DNA of 64,000 nt. It comes from Methylohalomonas lacus (GTDB taxonomy: Bacteria; Pseudomonadota; Gammaproteobacteria; Methylohalomonadales; Methylohalomonadaceae). The stretch is from NCBI RefSeq assembly GCF_024808875.1, contig NZ_JANUCT010000011.1, positions 1 to 64,000 of the forward strand. The letters are read 5' to 3'. The number at the start of each line of letters is the position of its first letter. Within the stretch, counting starts at the first letter, position 1. Positions 39,302-47,975 of the stretch are shown here, one piece after another. The position numbers and the translations under genes were made by a program. The notes beneath the pieces were generated by a model. It was not told the DNA's origin and searched no databases. It saw only the letters and a list, made by a program, of their open reading frames with translations.

Positions 39302-39355
39302 TTAATGATGCACTGCAGCTATCATTAACACTGCAATTGAAACGTTGAATTCAAC
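39302..39355 (+). promoter_or_regulatory. Further symmetric sites in the peroxiredoxin promoter region
   Basis: TTAATGAT and ATCATTAA (39302–39309 and 39321–39328) form a perfect 8-bp inverted repeat with an 11-bp spacer. GTTGAATTCAAC (39344–39355) is a perfect 12-bp palindrome. Both lie in an AT-rich stretch between the OxyR-type site and the start codon. The proteins that bind them are unknown. Confidence 0.4.
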
Positions 39356-39378
39356 AAAATCCACTGGAGGTTAGAAAC

Positions 39379-39978
39379 ATGAGCGTTCTGGTAACCCAAC
39401 AAGCTCCCGATTTTACCGCCGCGGCTGTCATGCCGGACGGCACGTTCAAGGAAGATTTCAAGCTGTCCGACCTGCGCGGCAAGTACGTCGTACTGTTCTT
39501 CTGGCCGCTGGACTTCACCTTTGTTTGCCCGTCAGAAATCATCGCGCACAACAACCGTATCCAGCGCTTCAAGGAACTGGGCGTTGAACTGGTCGGCGTG
39601 TCGATCGACTCGCACTTCACCCACTTTGCCTGGAAGCAGACGCCGGTCGAAAACGGCGGCATCGGTAACGTCCAGTTCCCGCTGGTGGCCGACGTCAAGC
39701 ACGAGATCGTGCGTGCCTATGGCATTGAGCATCCGGACGGTGTCGCCCTGCGCGGTTCCTTCCTGATCGACAAGGACGGTGTCGTCCAGCATCAGACCAT
39801 CAACAACCTGCCGCTGGGCCGTAACGTTGACGAAATGATCCGCCTGGTCGAGGCGCTGCAGTTCACTGAAGAACACGGTGAAGTCTGCCCGGCCGGCTGG
39901 CAGAAGGGTCAGAAGGGCATGAAGGCCGACGCTGATGGTGTCGCCAGCTACCTGAAGGAAAACGCCGAGTCCCTGTAA
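39379..39978 (+). CDS. Typical 2-Cys peroxiredoxin (AhpC/Prx1 family)
   Basis: Thiol peroxidase reducing H2O2 and organic peroxides. 199 residues, with the peroxidatic Cys50 in DFTFVCPSE and the resolving Cys170 in EVCPAGW. GGAGG precedes the ATG. It is followed by trxB, which can supply electrons through thioredoxin, and preceded by an OxyR-type site. An ahpF gene is not present here. Confidence 0.95.
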   Translation: MSVLVTQQAPDFTAAAVMPDGTFKEDFKLSDLRGKYVVLFFWPLDFTFVCPSEIIAHNNRIQRFKELGVELVGVSIDSHFTHFAWKQTPVENGGIGNVQFPLVADVKHEIVRAYGIEHPDGVALRGSFLIDKDGVVQHQTINNLPLGRNVDEMIRLVEALQFTEEHGEVCPAGWQKGQKGMKADADGVASYLKENAESL

Positions 39979-40004
39979 GTACCCAGGGAATCGACTGACC
40001 CGGC

Positions 40005-40031
40005 AAGCCGGTGTGGTTTCCACACCGGCTT
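40005..40031 (+). other. Perfect hairpin between the peroxiredoxin gene and trxB
   Basis: AAGCCGGTGTGG / CCACACCGGCTT: a 12-bp perfect stem with a TTT loop and no following T tract. It may stabilise the peroxiredoxin mRNA end or reduce read-through into trxB, giving unequal expression of the pair. Confidence 0.6.
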
Positions 40032-40037
40032 CACTAA

Positions 40038-41072
<1,035 letters not shown>

Positions 41073-41105
41073 AGCCATTCCCACGGTTGTCTAGCAGCAG
41101 TATCC

Positions 41106-41134
41106 AAGCCGCGTGTCCGCACGCGGCTTTTTTT
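41106..41134 (+). terminator. Rho-independent terminator after trxB
   Basis: AAGCCGCGTG / CACGCGGCTT around a TCCG loop, followed by a run of T residues (seven from the end of the core stem). It ends the peroxiredoxin–trxB unit. Confidence 0.95.
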
Positions 41135-41199
41135 ATGTCCGCCTTACCGGCGCATGCAACTCTTTGACATTTAAAGATTTTATTTGGCTGTCGGGGGCA

Positions 41200-41217
41200 A
41201 TGTGACCGGATTGTGAC
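41200..41217 (+). promoter_or_regulatory. Direct repeat with Pho-box spacing upstream of the phosphate permease
   Basis: ATGTGAC, CGGA, TTGTGAC: two 7-mers with an 11-bp period, the spacing used by PhoB. Each matches CTGTCAT at only four of seven positions, so binding by PhoB is speculative. It lies 57 bp before the permease start. Confidence 0.3.
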
Positions 41218-41273
41218 AATTCGGTTACCATGCGCGCTTCAATAACAAGCAAAACAACGTATGGAGTAGCAGA

Positions 41274-42863
41274 ATGGCGCTAGAGGCCGTTGGCAATCAA
41301 CTGACACAGGCAGATCCTTCCCCGACCGGCAGGTTGCTGAGGTTTTCCCTGGCACTGTTGTTCATTGTCGGCGTCATCATCTATACCCTCTACTTCGTCG
41401 ATGCTCCAGTCAGCATGACGCTGGTCGTTGCCGCGGTTGTTGGCGGCTACATGGCCATGGGCATCGGTGCCAACGATGTCGCCAACAATGTCGGTCCGTC
41501 GGTCGGCGCAAAAGCGCTGACGCTGGGCGGTGCGTTGATTATTGCGGCGATCTTCGAGGCCGCCGGCGCGCTGATCGCCGGGGGCAACGTGGTCGAGACG
41601 ATTCGCAAGGGCATCATTGATCCGACCCTGATCCCCGATGCAGCCACCTTTGTCTGGGCTATGCTGGCCGCGCTCCTGGCCGCCGCCCTGTGGCTGAATC
41701 TGGCGACCTCGATCGGTGCGCCAGTGTCGACGACCCACTCCATTGTCGGTGCGGTCCTTGGCGGTGGCGTTGCCGCCGCCGGCTTCGGTATCGCCGACTG
41801 GGGTCTGGTCAGCAAAATTGCCGCCAGCTGGATCATCTCGCCGGTCATGGGCGGCGTGATCGCGGCGGCCTTCCTCTACATCATCAAGCACAGCATTACC
41901 TACCAGACTGACATGGCCTCGGCGGCAGGGCGCCGCCTACCGTTGCTGGTTGCCATCATGGCCTGGGCTTTCGCGACCTATCTGCTGGTCAAGGGACTTG
42001 GCAAGATTGTGTCCGTCGGCATGATCGGCGCGCTGATCTATGGCTTAATCATTGCAGTGGTTGTTTTTTTCCTGGTGCGGCCGGTGATCGGTCGCCAGTC
42101 GCGCTCCATCGACAATAACAAGCTGTCGGTCAATACGCTGTTCAATGTGCCACTGATATTCGCCTCCGCGCTGTTGTGCTTCGCCCATGGTTCCAACGAC
42201 GTCGCCAACGCGGTCGGCCCGCTGGCAGCGATCGTCGACGTGATGTCGCAAAGTGACGGCAGCATCGGTGGACAGGCGGCAATACCGCTGTGGGTCATGC
42301 TGATCGGTGCACTGGGCCTGTCGGTCGGACTGGCGCTGTTCGGTGCTCGCGTCATCAAGACGGTCGGCACCGAGATTACCGACCTGGACCAGACCCGCGC
42401 CTACTGTATCGCCATGGCGGCGACCATTACCGTGATCATCGCCAGTCAACTGGGCCTGCCGATCAGCTCGACGCACACGGCGGTCGGCGCGGTGTTTGGC
42501 GTGGGTTTCCTGCGCGAATACTTGAAGACCAGCTATGCGCGCAAGATCGACGAAATCAAGGAGCACCATGCCAACGAGGAGCAGCATGTACTGGACGAAT
42601 TCCTGCGCGAGTTCGAACAGGCCTCGGCCAGCGACAAGAAACAGATGCTGAAAGATATGAAACGACGCGGCAAGCAGGACAAAAACGCGGTGGTTATTTC
42701 CAAGTCCGAGCGCAAGAGCCTGCGCAAGGTCAACCGCGAGGAACTGGTCAAGCGTTCGCTGGTATTCCGCATCGCCGCCGCCTGGATCATCACCGTGCCC
42801 GCGTCGGGGCTGATGGCGGCGATGCTCTTCTTCATGATCCGCGGCATGATGCTGCCGGCATAA
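41274..42863 (+). CDS. Inorganic phosphate transporter, PiT family
   Basis: Low-affinity phosphate permease of 529 residues with about 11–12 membrane segments. The two inverted PiT signatures are GIGANDVANNVGPSVGAKAL near residue 63 and HGSNDVANAVGPLA near 305, with paired GAPVSTTHSIVGA and GLPISSTHTAVGA. A charged cytoplasmic insert (about residues 420–495: EEQHVLDEFLREFE…KDMKRRGKQ) precedes the last helix. No PhoU-like partner is adjacent. Confidence 0.93.
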   Translation: MALEAVGNQLTQADPSPTGRLLRFSLALLFIVGVIIYTLYFVDAPVSMTLVVAAVVGGYMAMGIGANDVANNVGPSVGAKALTLGGALIIAAIFEAAGALIAGGNVVETIRKGIIDPTLIPDAATFVWAMLAALLAAALWLNLATSIGAPVSTTHSIVGAVLGGGVAAAGFGIADWGLVSKIAASWIISPVMGGVIAAAFLYIIKHSITYQTDMASAAGRRLPLLVAIMAWAFATYLLVKGLGKIVSVGMIGALIYGLIIAVVVFFLVRPVIGRQSRSIDNNKLSVNTLFNVPLIFASALLCFAHGSNDVANAVGPLAAIVDVMSQSDGSIGGQAAIPLWVMLIGALGLSVGLALFGARVIKTVGTEITDLDQTRAYCIAMAATITVIIASQLGLPISSTHTAVGAVFGVGFLREYLKTSYARKIDEIKEHHANEEQHVLDEFLREFEQASASDKKQMLKDMKRRGKQDKNAVVISKSERKSLRKVNREELVKRSLVFRIAAAWIITVPASGLMAAMLFFMIRGMMLPA

Positions 42864-42999
42864 ACTGGGCCGGCTTATGCTCATGGACCTGTGCGAGCGA
42901 TGGCGCTGCCTGATAGCCTGACAGTTGGCGATGGCTGGAACCGGGTATGCATGACACTCGAATATAGAGGGGCTGTTTTTTCGTGAGGGTTGTCAGCAT

Positions 43000-44595
43000 A
43001 TGAGTACGCGCCCGGGCTGGGTATTTTACCTCTCGGTCATTCTGCTGATCGCGTTCGCGCTGTTGGGATTCCTCTATCCTGAGCAGCTCGCGTCCGGCTC
43101 CCAGGAAGCACTCGATTTCACGACCGTGCATTTCGGCTGGTTGTACCTGTTCGCAACCACGGGGTTCCTGATCTTCTGTATCGGCGTGGCCATGAGTGAC
43201 CATGGCCATATCCGGCTCGGGGCGGATGGTGAGATGCCCGAATTTTCCTACCTGGCATGGCTGGGGATGATCTTCTCCGCCGGCATGGGGGTGGGTCTGG
43301 TGTTCTGGGGCGTGGCTGAACCGATGACGCACTATGTCGATCCGCCGCTCGGCATGGCCGAACCGCGCAGCCCGGAAGCCGCCGGCCTGGGCCTGCGCTA
43401 TTCACTGTTCCACTGGGGTTTTCACCTGTGGGCCAATTTTGCCGTGGTGGGGCTGGCTATCGCCTATGTCCGATTCCGCCAGCAAAGGCCCGGTCTTATC
43501 AGCGAAACCTTCCGATCGACCATGGGAAATCGGGTAGACGGTGCCCTGGGGCACACCATCAACATACTGGCCGTGGTCTCGACGGTGTTCGGTGTGGCGA
43601 CAACCCTGGGTCTCGGTGTCATCCAGATCAACAGTGGCCTGGATTCGGTGGCCGGCACCGGCTTCGGAACCGACCAACAACTGGCCATACTGGGCGGTGT
43701 CGCGGTCGTTTTTCTACTCTGTGCGCTGGCACCGCTGGAAAGTGGTATCCGTCATGTCAGTAACCTCAACATGGTCCTGGCTGCCGGCTTGCTGCTGTTT
43801 GTATTCTTTTTGGGGCCCACGGATTTCATTACCGCCGCATTGACGAATGCCATAGGCGACTATTTCGGCAACCTGATCGGCATGAGCCTGGTGATGACGC
43901 CTTACACGGGTGGTGACTGGGTTGAACGCTGGACGATTTTTTACTGGGCGTGGGGTCTTTCCTGGGCGCCTTTCGTGGGTACGTTCATCGCCCGCATATC
44001 ACGGGGGCGGACAGTCAGGGAATTTGTTCTGGGTGTCATTGGCATGCCAGTACTGTTGAGTGCGGTCTGGTTTGCCACCTTTGGTGGCTCGGCGCTGTAT
44101 TTCGAACTCTTTTCCGAGGCCCGCATCGGCGACGCCGTCACCCGCGAGATGAGTTCGGCATTGTTTGCCACGCTGGAGTATCTGCCCGCGCCCGAGGTGT
44201 TAAGCCAGCTGATGCTGGCCCTGATCGTGCTTTTCGTGATCACGTCAGCCAACTCTGCCACCTTTGTTCTGGGTATGTTCACCAGCAAAGGCGTTTTGAC
44301 CCCGAGCCGCCTGTTGCGCGTGATATGGGGAGTGCTGCAGGTGCTGGTTGCCGGCGTCCTGTTGCTGAGTGGCGGCCTGGCCGCGCTGCAGACGAGTTCC
44401 ATTCTGGCGGCTTTCCCATTCATGGTGCTTATGGTCTTCATGGCGGCGGCCCTGCTGAAATCCCTGCGCGACGAGCGGCGCCAGATGGAACTGCATCGGG
44501 CGTTACTGCAGGAACGGTTGCAACGCATGCTGGAATTGTATGATCCGGATGCCGGCGGCAATAAGAGCGATGGTGAGGAGGAACAGTCCCGATAG
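43000..44595 (+). CDS. BCCT family betaine/carnitine/choline transporter
   Basis: Sodium- or proton-coupled uptake of trimethylammonium compounds such as glycine betaine. 531 residues, about 12 helices, with the family marks AGMGVGLVFWGVAEPMTHY, NSGL, and FYWAWGLSWAPFVGTFIARI followed by SRGRTVREF. The C-terminal tail is charged (RDERRQMELH…EEEQSR), as in osmosensing BCCTs, though shorter than in BetP. GAGGG precedes the ATG. The substrate is not predictable from sequence. Confidence 0.93.
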   Translation: MSTRPGWVFYLSVILLIAFALLGFLYPEQLASGSQEALDFTTVHFGWLYLFATTGFLIFCIGVAMSDHGHIRLGADGEMPEFSYLAWLGMIFSAGMGVGLVFWGVAEPMTHYVDPPLGMAEPRSPEAAGLGLRYSLFHWGFHLWANFAVVGLAIAYVRFRQQRPGLISETFRSTMGNRVDGALGHTINILAVVSTVFGVATTLGLGVIQINSGLDSVAGTGFGTDQQLAILGGVAVVFLLCALAPLESGIRHVSNLNMVLAAGLLLFVFFLGPTDFITAALTNAIGDYFGNLIGMSLVMTPYTGGDWVERWTIFYWAWGLSWAPFVGTFIARISRGRTVREFVLGVIGMPVLLSAVWFATFGGSALYFELFSEARIGDAVTREMSSALFATLEYLPAPEVLSQLMLALIVLFVITSANSATFVLGMFTSKGVLTPSRLLRVIWGVLQVLVAGVLLLSGGLAALQTSSILAAFPFMVLMVFMAAALLKSLRDERRQMELHRALLQERLQRMLELYDPDAGGNKSDGEEEQSR

Positions 44596-44678
44596 GGACG
44601 GCCCGCTGCCGCAAAACAGTCCGTGGTTGTCCATGTTCCGCGATAACCTGATCCTTAACTGATTGAAGACCGCATACC

Positions 44679-45194
44679 ATGACCGAGCGACTCTATTTTG
44701 CCTATGGTTCCAACATGTCGACCCGGCGCCTGCAGCAGCGGGTGCGCGTTGTTGAAGTGGTGACGGTTGCCTGGCTGGAAGGGCATAGACTGAAATTCCA
44801 TAAAAAGAGTCACGACGGTTCGGCGAAGTGCGACATCGAGCAGACCGGCGCCCCTGGTGATCGCGTGTACGGTGTTGTATTCCGATTGCCCGCCAGCGAT
44901 AAGCCGGCGCTCGACGCAATGGAAGATCTGGGACGCAGCTACGCGGAAAAGCGCGTTGTGGTTAACAGCCCGGCGGGCGAACAGTACGAGGCATTCACCT
45001 ACTACGCGCTTGTTATGGATCCGCAGATGAAACCGTATAGCTGGTACAAGGAACATGTACTGCGCGGTGCGCGCGAACACCATTTGCCGCCGGAATATAT
45101 TAGTTGTATCGAACGGGTCGCGGCCGTACCGGACCTGGATGCCGAACGGCATGGCGGGGAACTGCTGATATACGATGACCTGCACGAGACATAA
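44679..45194 (+). CDS. Gamma-glutamylcyclotransferase-like (AIG2/GGCT fold) protein
   Basis: A 171-residue soluble protein beginning LYFAYGSNMSTRRL, the YGSN substrate loop of the GGCT fold, with VYGVVFRLPASDKPALDAME and YAEKRVVV. The acidic catalytic residue is probably the Glu in MEDLG. Likely acts on a gamma-glutamyl or related substrate; the exact substrate is unknown. Confidence 0.8.
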   Translation: MTERLYFAYGSNMSTRRLQQRVRVVEVVTVAWLEGHRLKFHKKSHDGSAKCDIEQTGAPGDRVYGVVFRLPASDKPALDAMEDLGRSYAEKRVVVNSPAGEQYEAFTYYALVMDPQMKPYSWYKEHVLRGAREHHLPPEYISCIERVAAVPDLDAERHGGELLIYDDLHET

Positions 45195-45294
45195 ACGGTC
45201 TGGCGGACTTTCCAGTGACACGGGCAAAGCGGCGGCGGGTGTTCTATAGTTGAGCGGTAACGGTTTCGTTATCGGTCTCCGGTGAATCTCCGAT

Positions 45295-45498
45295 ATGTCA
45301 AACAGGCGCCGCAATGAGCGACTGGTACGTGCCCTGGCGTTAGCCGGCATCGGCCTGCTGGTCGGTGTGGCTGCGGGTCTCGGTATCGGTGTGCTGATGA
45401 AAGATCTGTTGATGGGGGCGGGCATCGGCCTGGCTCTGGGCGCGGGGATCGGCGGTGTGCCGGCGGCGCTGCTGTACGGCGGCGATATCGATCTCTGA
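45295..45498 (+). CDS. Small glycine-zipper membrane protein
   Basis: 67 residues: a basic start MSNRRRNERLVR, then two hydrophobic helices rich in GxxxG-type spacing (GIGLLVGVAAGLGIGVLM, GAGIGLALGAGIGGVPAALL). It looks like a small inner-membrane protein. No family recognised. Start chosen at ATG without a strong Shine-Dalgarno. Confidence 0.5.
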   Translation: MSNRRRNERLVRALALAGIGLLVGVAAGLGIGVLMKDLLMGAGIGLALGAGIGGVPAALLYGGDIDL

Positions 45499-45527
45499 GG
45501 CATATCTTGCAGCTGCGGGGAGGGGGA

Positions 45528-45950
45528 ATGAACCAGGAACTCTATTTCTGCCGCCGCATTGTCACGGTGTTGCTGGTTTGTCTGATCACCGCTACGTCAT
45601 CCGTGCCGGCGCAGGAGGCGGACGTCCCCGACTGGCTCGGCGGCAGGGCGGACACGGTCGAGCGTACCGAACGCTGTGCGTTGTATGCCTGGTTCCTCGA
45701 TGAGGCCGACCGTAAGACCGACAACGAGGCCAGCCGCGACGAGCTGGCCAGAATGCGGGTTATCAATATCGCCAACAAGCTGGCGGATCATCATGCGACA
45801 GCTGAGGCAGCCGATGAGCAGACCTACGCCGCCCGGCTGAAATTCCTTGTGTTCGGCGAGCCCGGACCGTATCACTTTTCTTTCCGGATTGAACGCCAAC
45901 GGCTGGAGCAACTGCTGTGCGCCGATTGCGCTGACGATGCGCCCGGATAG
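45528..45950 (+). CDS. Secreted protein of unknown function
   Basis: A 140-residue protein from the ATG preceded by GGAGGGGG, with a signal segment (VTVLLVCLITATSSVPAQ) and a mature helical, charged domain. It ends CADCADDAPG, and another cysteine lies in ERCALYAWF. Family not recognised. It follows the glycine-zipper gene by 29 bp and may be co-transcribed. Confidence 0.6.
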   Translation: MNQELYFCRRIVTVLLVCLITATSSVPAQEADVPDWLGGRADTVERTERCALYAWFLDEADRKTDNEASRDELARMRVINIANKLADHHATAEAADEQTYAARLKFLVFGEPGPYHFSFRIERQRLEQLLCADCADDAPG

Positions 45951-46058
45951 TGACGGCCATTTCCGCTGACAGATCGAGCACGATGGGCTGACCATACTGG
46001 CAGCGCGCATGTATTTGTGTATAAATAAACCCGATAGCGACCCGGACAGGGATGTGAC

Positions 46059-46367
46059 ATGAAACAACAGATCCGCAAACTCGCCCTGCATCAAAACGCC
46101 AAGGTGATGGCAGTATGGCTTGCAGTCAGTAGCCTGATATTTCTGCTGCCCATGCTTGTAGTTACGGCACTGACCATGCCACTGGTGGATCAGAACGGCA
46201 ATCCGATCGAATTTCCCTTATTCGTTTTCCTGTTGATGCCTTTCTTTTACCTGGTGTTCGGTTATATTTCCATTGTAATCGGCTGCCTGATTTACAATCT
46301 GCTGGCCACATACATTGGCGGCATAGAGTTCGAGCTGACGAACAGCGATGAACAAAAACAAGACTGA
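46059..46367 (+). CDS. Two-helix membrane protein (DUF3566-like)
   Basis: 102 residues with two long hydrophobic segments (VWLAVSSLIFLLPMLVVTAL and FPLFVFLLMPFFYLVFGYIS). The end of the second is IGCLIYNLLATYIGGIEFEL, a pattern I associate with DUF3566-type proteins of unknown function. GGGATG lies a few bases before the ATG. Confidence 0.55.
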   Translation: MKQQIRKLALHQNAKVMAVWLAVSSLIFLLPMLVVTALTMPLVDQNGNPIEFPLFVFLLMPFFYLVFGYISIVIGCLIYNLLATYIGGIEFELTNSDEQKQD

Positions 46368-46460
46368 ATACCTGGCCTGGAACTGGCGCGGGCTATTAAT
46401 CCGCTTGCTGATGGCCGGGATCGGGGATGGGTAATTACTGGGCATACGGGGGATGCAGAT

Positions 46461-46841
46461 ATGAACTTATTCCAGAATGGCCGGCTGTGGCTCGGCTTTT
46501 TGATACCGTTTCTGGCCGTCGGCCTGCCGTACTGGCTGCTGCCCTATGACCGGGTCAATGTCCCGGACGCGCTGCTCACGCCGGGCCTGGCCCTAGTCGC
46601 GTTCGCGGCACTGGTGCTGTGCGCCTGTCGGTTAACCTCGTTCTGGAAGGCCACCTGGATCGCGGCCGCCGCTGTGCCGGCCGTAGTCATGGCCCGGGTG
46701 CTGGTCGAGGGTCTCATGGCCCCCACGTCCCACAACCTCTGGCCGCTGGAGCTCATCATCGCGCTGCCGGTCGGTTTCGTCCCCGCCCTCGCCGGCGCCA
46801 TAGTCGGCGGCCTGTTCGTACGGCTGAATACCGGGCGCTGA
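46461..46841 (+). CDS. Small polytopic membrane protein, unknown
   Basis: 126 residues with four hydrophobic segments (LGFLIPFLAVGLPYWLLP, TPGLALVAFAALVLCAC, TWIAAAAVPAVVMARVLV, LIIALPVGFVPALAGAIVGG). No family recognised. It lies in a run of small uncharacterised genes before the cassette region. Confidence 0.5.
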   Translation: MNLFQNGRLWLGFLIPFLAVGLPYWLLPYDRVNVPDALLTPGLALVAFAALVLCACRLTSFWKATWIAAAAVPAVVMARVLVEGLMAPTSHNLWPLELIIALPVGFVPALAGAIVGGLFVRLNTGR

Positions 46842-46866
46842 TGTGCATGCGCCGAGAACACATCCC

Positions 46867-46989
46867 ATGAACCTGTTCACCGGCCTCGGCATCCTGCTGG
46901 GCATCTATACTATCCATGCCGCCATGACCGGTGAAGTCTTTGCCAAATCCGGCCCCTGGGGACGTACTGTCCAGCAGGCCGGTCTGTAG
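46867..46989 (+). pseudogene. Short membrane-protein fragment (possible truncated gene)
   Basis: Encodes 40 residues: a hydrophobic segment LFTGLGILLGIYTIHAAMTG followed by EVFAKSGPWGRTV. The 'KSGPWGRT' ending of a short first helix is seen at the start of longer small membrane proteins in which a second helix follows; here a stop comes soon after. I read it as the remains of such a gene, cut just where the cassette region begins, but a genuine 40-residue protein is possible. Confidence 0.4.
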
Positions 46990-47027
46990 GTCGCTGTCCG
47001 GTAGCAGTGGATTATGTCAGGTACTTC

Positions 47028-47455
47028 ATGAGGCCTGTGCGCCACTGGCACCGCGTTTTCAAATGGTATCACTGGTCTAATAAAAGATGGATCTACGATC
47101 AGGCGCCGAGGAGACCAATTAATCTACCCGAAGGTACAAAGGAAGACATCTTAATATCCGTTCCGAACGGATTTTTTCTCGGGGAAGTGCAAAAAGCAGA
47201 GGTGCATGATCAGGCGGGAATGCTTGGAAGGTCACATGGCCAAGGCTAGGACGACTTCAAACTTTGATTAGAAGTCAGGCTATTTATGACAAACAGGAAG
47301 AAAACGAGCGTCAGCAGTGCAAGGTTAAAGGGTATTTAGCTGGGGAGTACTTCCATATTTATGCTCAGTGGAACCAAGAACCAGGGAAAAAGAACTCGTT
47401 CAAGGGGCGATTTTTCCGATTCCAGACACGGCAAGAATATGAGCGTAAGTGGTGA
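47028..47455 (+). pseudogene. Frameshifted cassette gene of unknown function
   Basis: Two overlapping frames join into one plausible protein of about 140 residues. The first, MRPVRHWHRVFKWYHWSNKR…VHDQAG, runs to a stop at 47247. The second is open from 47210 and reads GGNAWKVTWPRLGRL…QTRQEYERKW to 47455. Restoring a single base around 47215–47219 fuses them as DQAG(G)NAWKVTW. A GTG start at 47007 is possible. Composition is more AT-rich than the flanking genes. An attC-type site follows. No family recognised; sequencing error is an alternative to a real deletion. Confidence 0.55.
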
Positions 47456-47515
47456 GATTTAGTAGAGAATCAGATCCCGAGCCTTCTGCGAGAGGAAGTT
47501 TTAGAAATTCAATGA

Positions 47516-47593
47516 ATATAATAATCGACTGCACAGCGACCGTTTTTCCGCCACTTTGCGGCTCCAAACCGGCGCGTGAGCCGGGCGTTATGT
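47516..47593 (+). other. attC-type recombination site 1
   Basis: The R'' box ATATAAT and R' box GTTATGT are at the ends (simple-site consensus RYYYAAC/GTTRRRY, with deviations). The inner arms CGACTGCACAGCGACCG and CGGCGCGTGAGCCGG pair imperfectly. The left arm carries an unpaired G in CT-G-CAC opposite GTG-AG, the extrahelical base typical of attC, plus two unpaired A residues. A CCGC/GCGG hairpin forms the centre. It follows the frameshifted gene and precedes the next small gene on the same strand. Confidence 0.65.
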
Positions 47594-47612
47594 TCTTAGA
47601 GTGCAATTCCAA

Positions 47613-47885
47613 ATGCTGAAAGTATTAGCTTGGATCGGAGTCGTGTCATCGATCGTTCTGCTTGCCCTAGCCGCCTGGCCATTCTCTGGTTATTGCTCTG
47701 GTAGGTTCATGGGATTCGACTGTGAAAGCCGAGCGATCTTCGGCGTCAATATGTTTGGACCCCTTGGAATACTGGGCGCTATTTGTTCAGCCTGGTCGCT
47801 GAAGTACAAGACAGCAGTGCCGCAATTCGTTTTGCTCTTCGGCTTCATAGCCATCATGACTTACTGGCTTGCTCACGCGCTATGA
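47613..47885 (+). CDS. Cassette-borne three-helix membrane protein, unknown
   Basis: 90 residues from the ATG: a helix VLAWIGVVSSIVLLALAAW, a short exposed loop with two cysteines (SGYCSGRFMGFDCES), then NMFGPLGILGAICSAWSL and a last helix QFVLLFGFIAIMTYWLAHAL. Small membrane proteins of unknown function are common cargo of integron cassettes. It starts 20 bp after attC site 1 and ends 19 bp before attC site 2, filling a cassette of about 380 bp. Confidence 0.65.
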   Translation: MLKVLAWIGVVSSIVLLALAAWPFSGYCSGRFMGFDCESRAIFGVNMFGPLGILGAICSAWSLKYKTAVPQFVLLFGFIAIMTYWLAHAL

Positions 47886-47903
47886 CATATTTCGGAGAAG
47901 AGT

Positions 47904-47975
47904 ACATAACAAGTCGCTCAAGTACGTTCCGGCCCTATCGGGCCTCCACCGGACGCGCTTAGCTAATCGTTAAAT
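47904..47975 (+). other. attC-type recombination site 2, overlapping the dapD stop codon
   Basis: R'' ACATAAC and R' GTTAAAT (a perfect GTTRRRY) flank arms GCTCAAGTACGTTCCGG and CCGGACGCGCTTAGC. The arms pair with an extra C in GCT-C-AAG, the usual extrahelical base. The GGCCC…GGGCC centre closes the hairpin. The R' box lies on the last codon of the convergent dapD gene: the TAA of dapD is the complement of TTA inside GTTAAAT. Confidence 0.75.

Noticed and set aside
45597-46094. 165-codon minus-strand frame opposite the secreted protein at 45.5 kb
   Set aside because: The plus-strand frame has a strong ribosome site and signal peptide; the minus-strand product has no recognised features.
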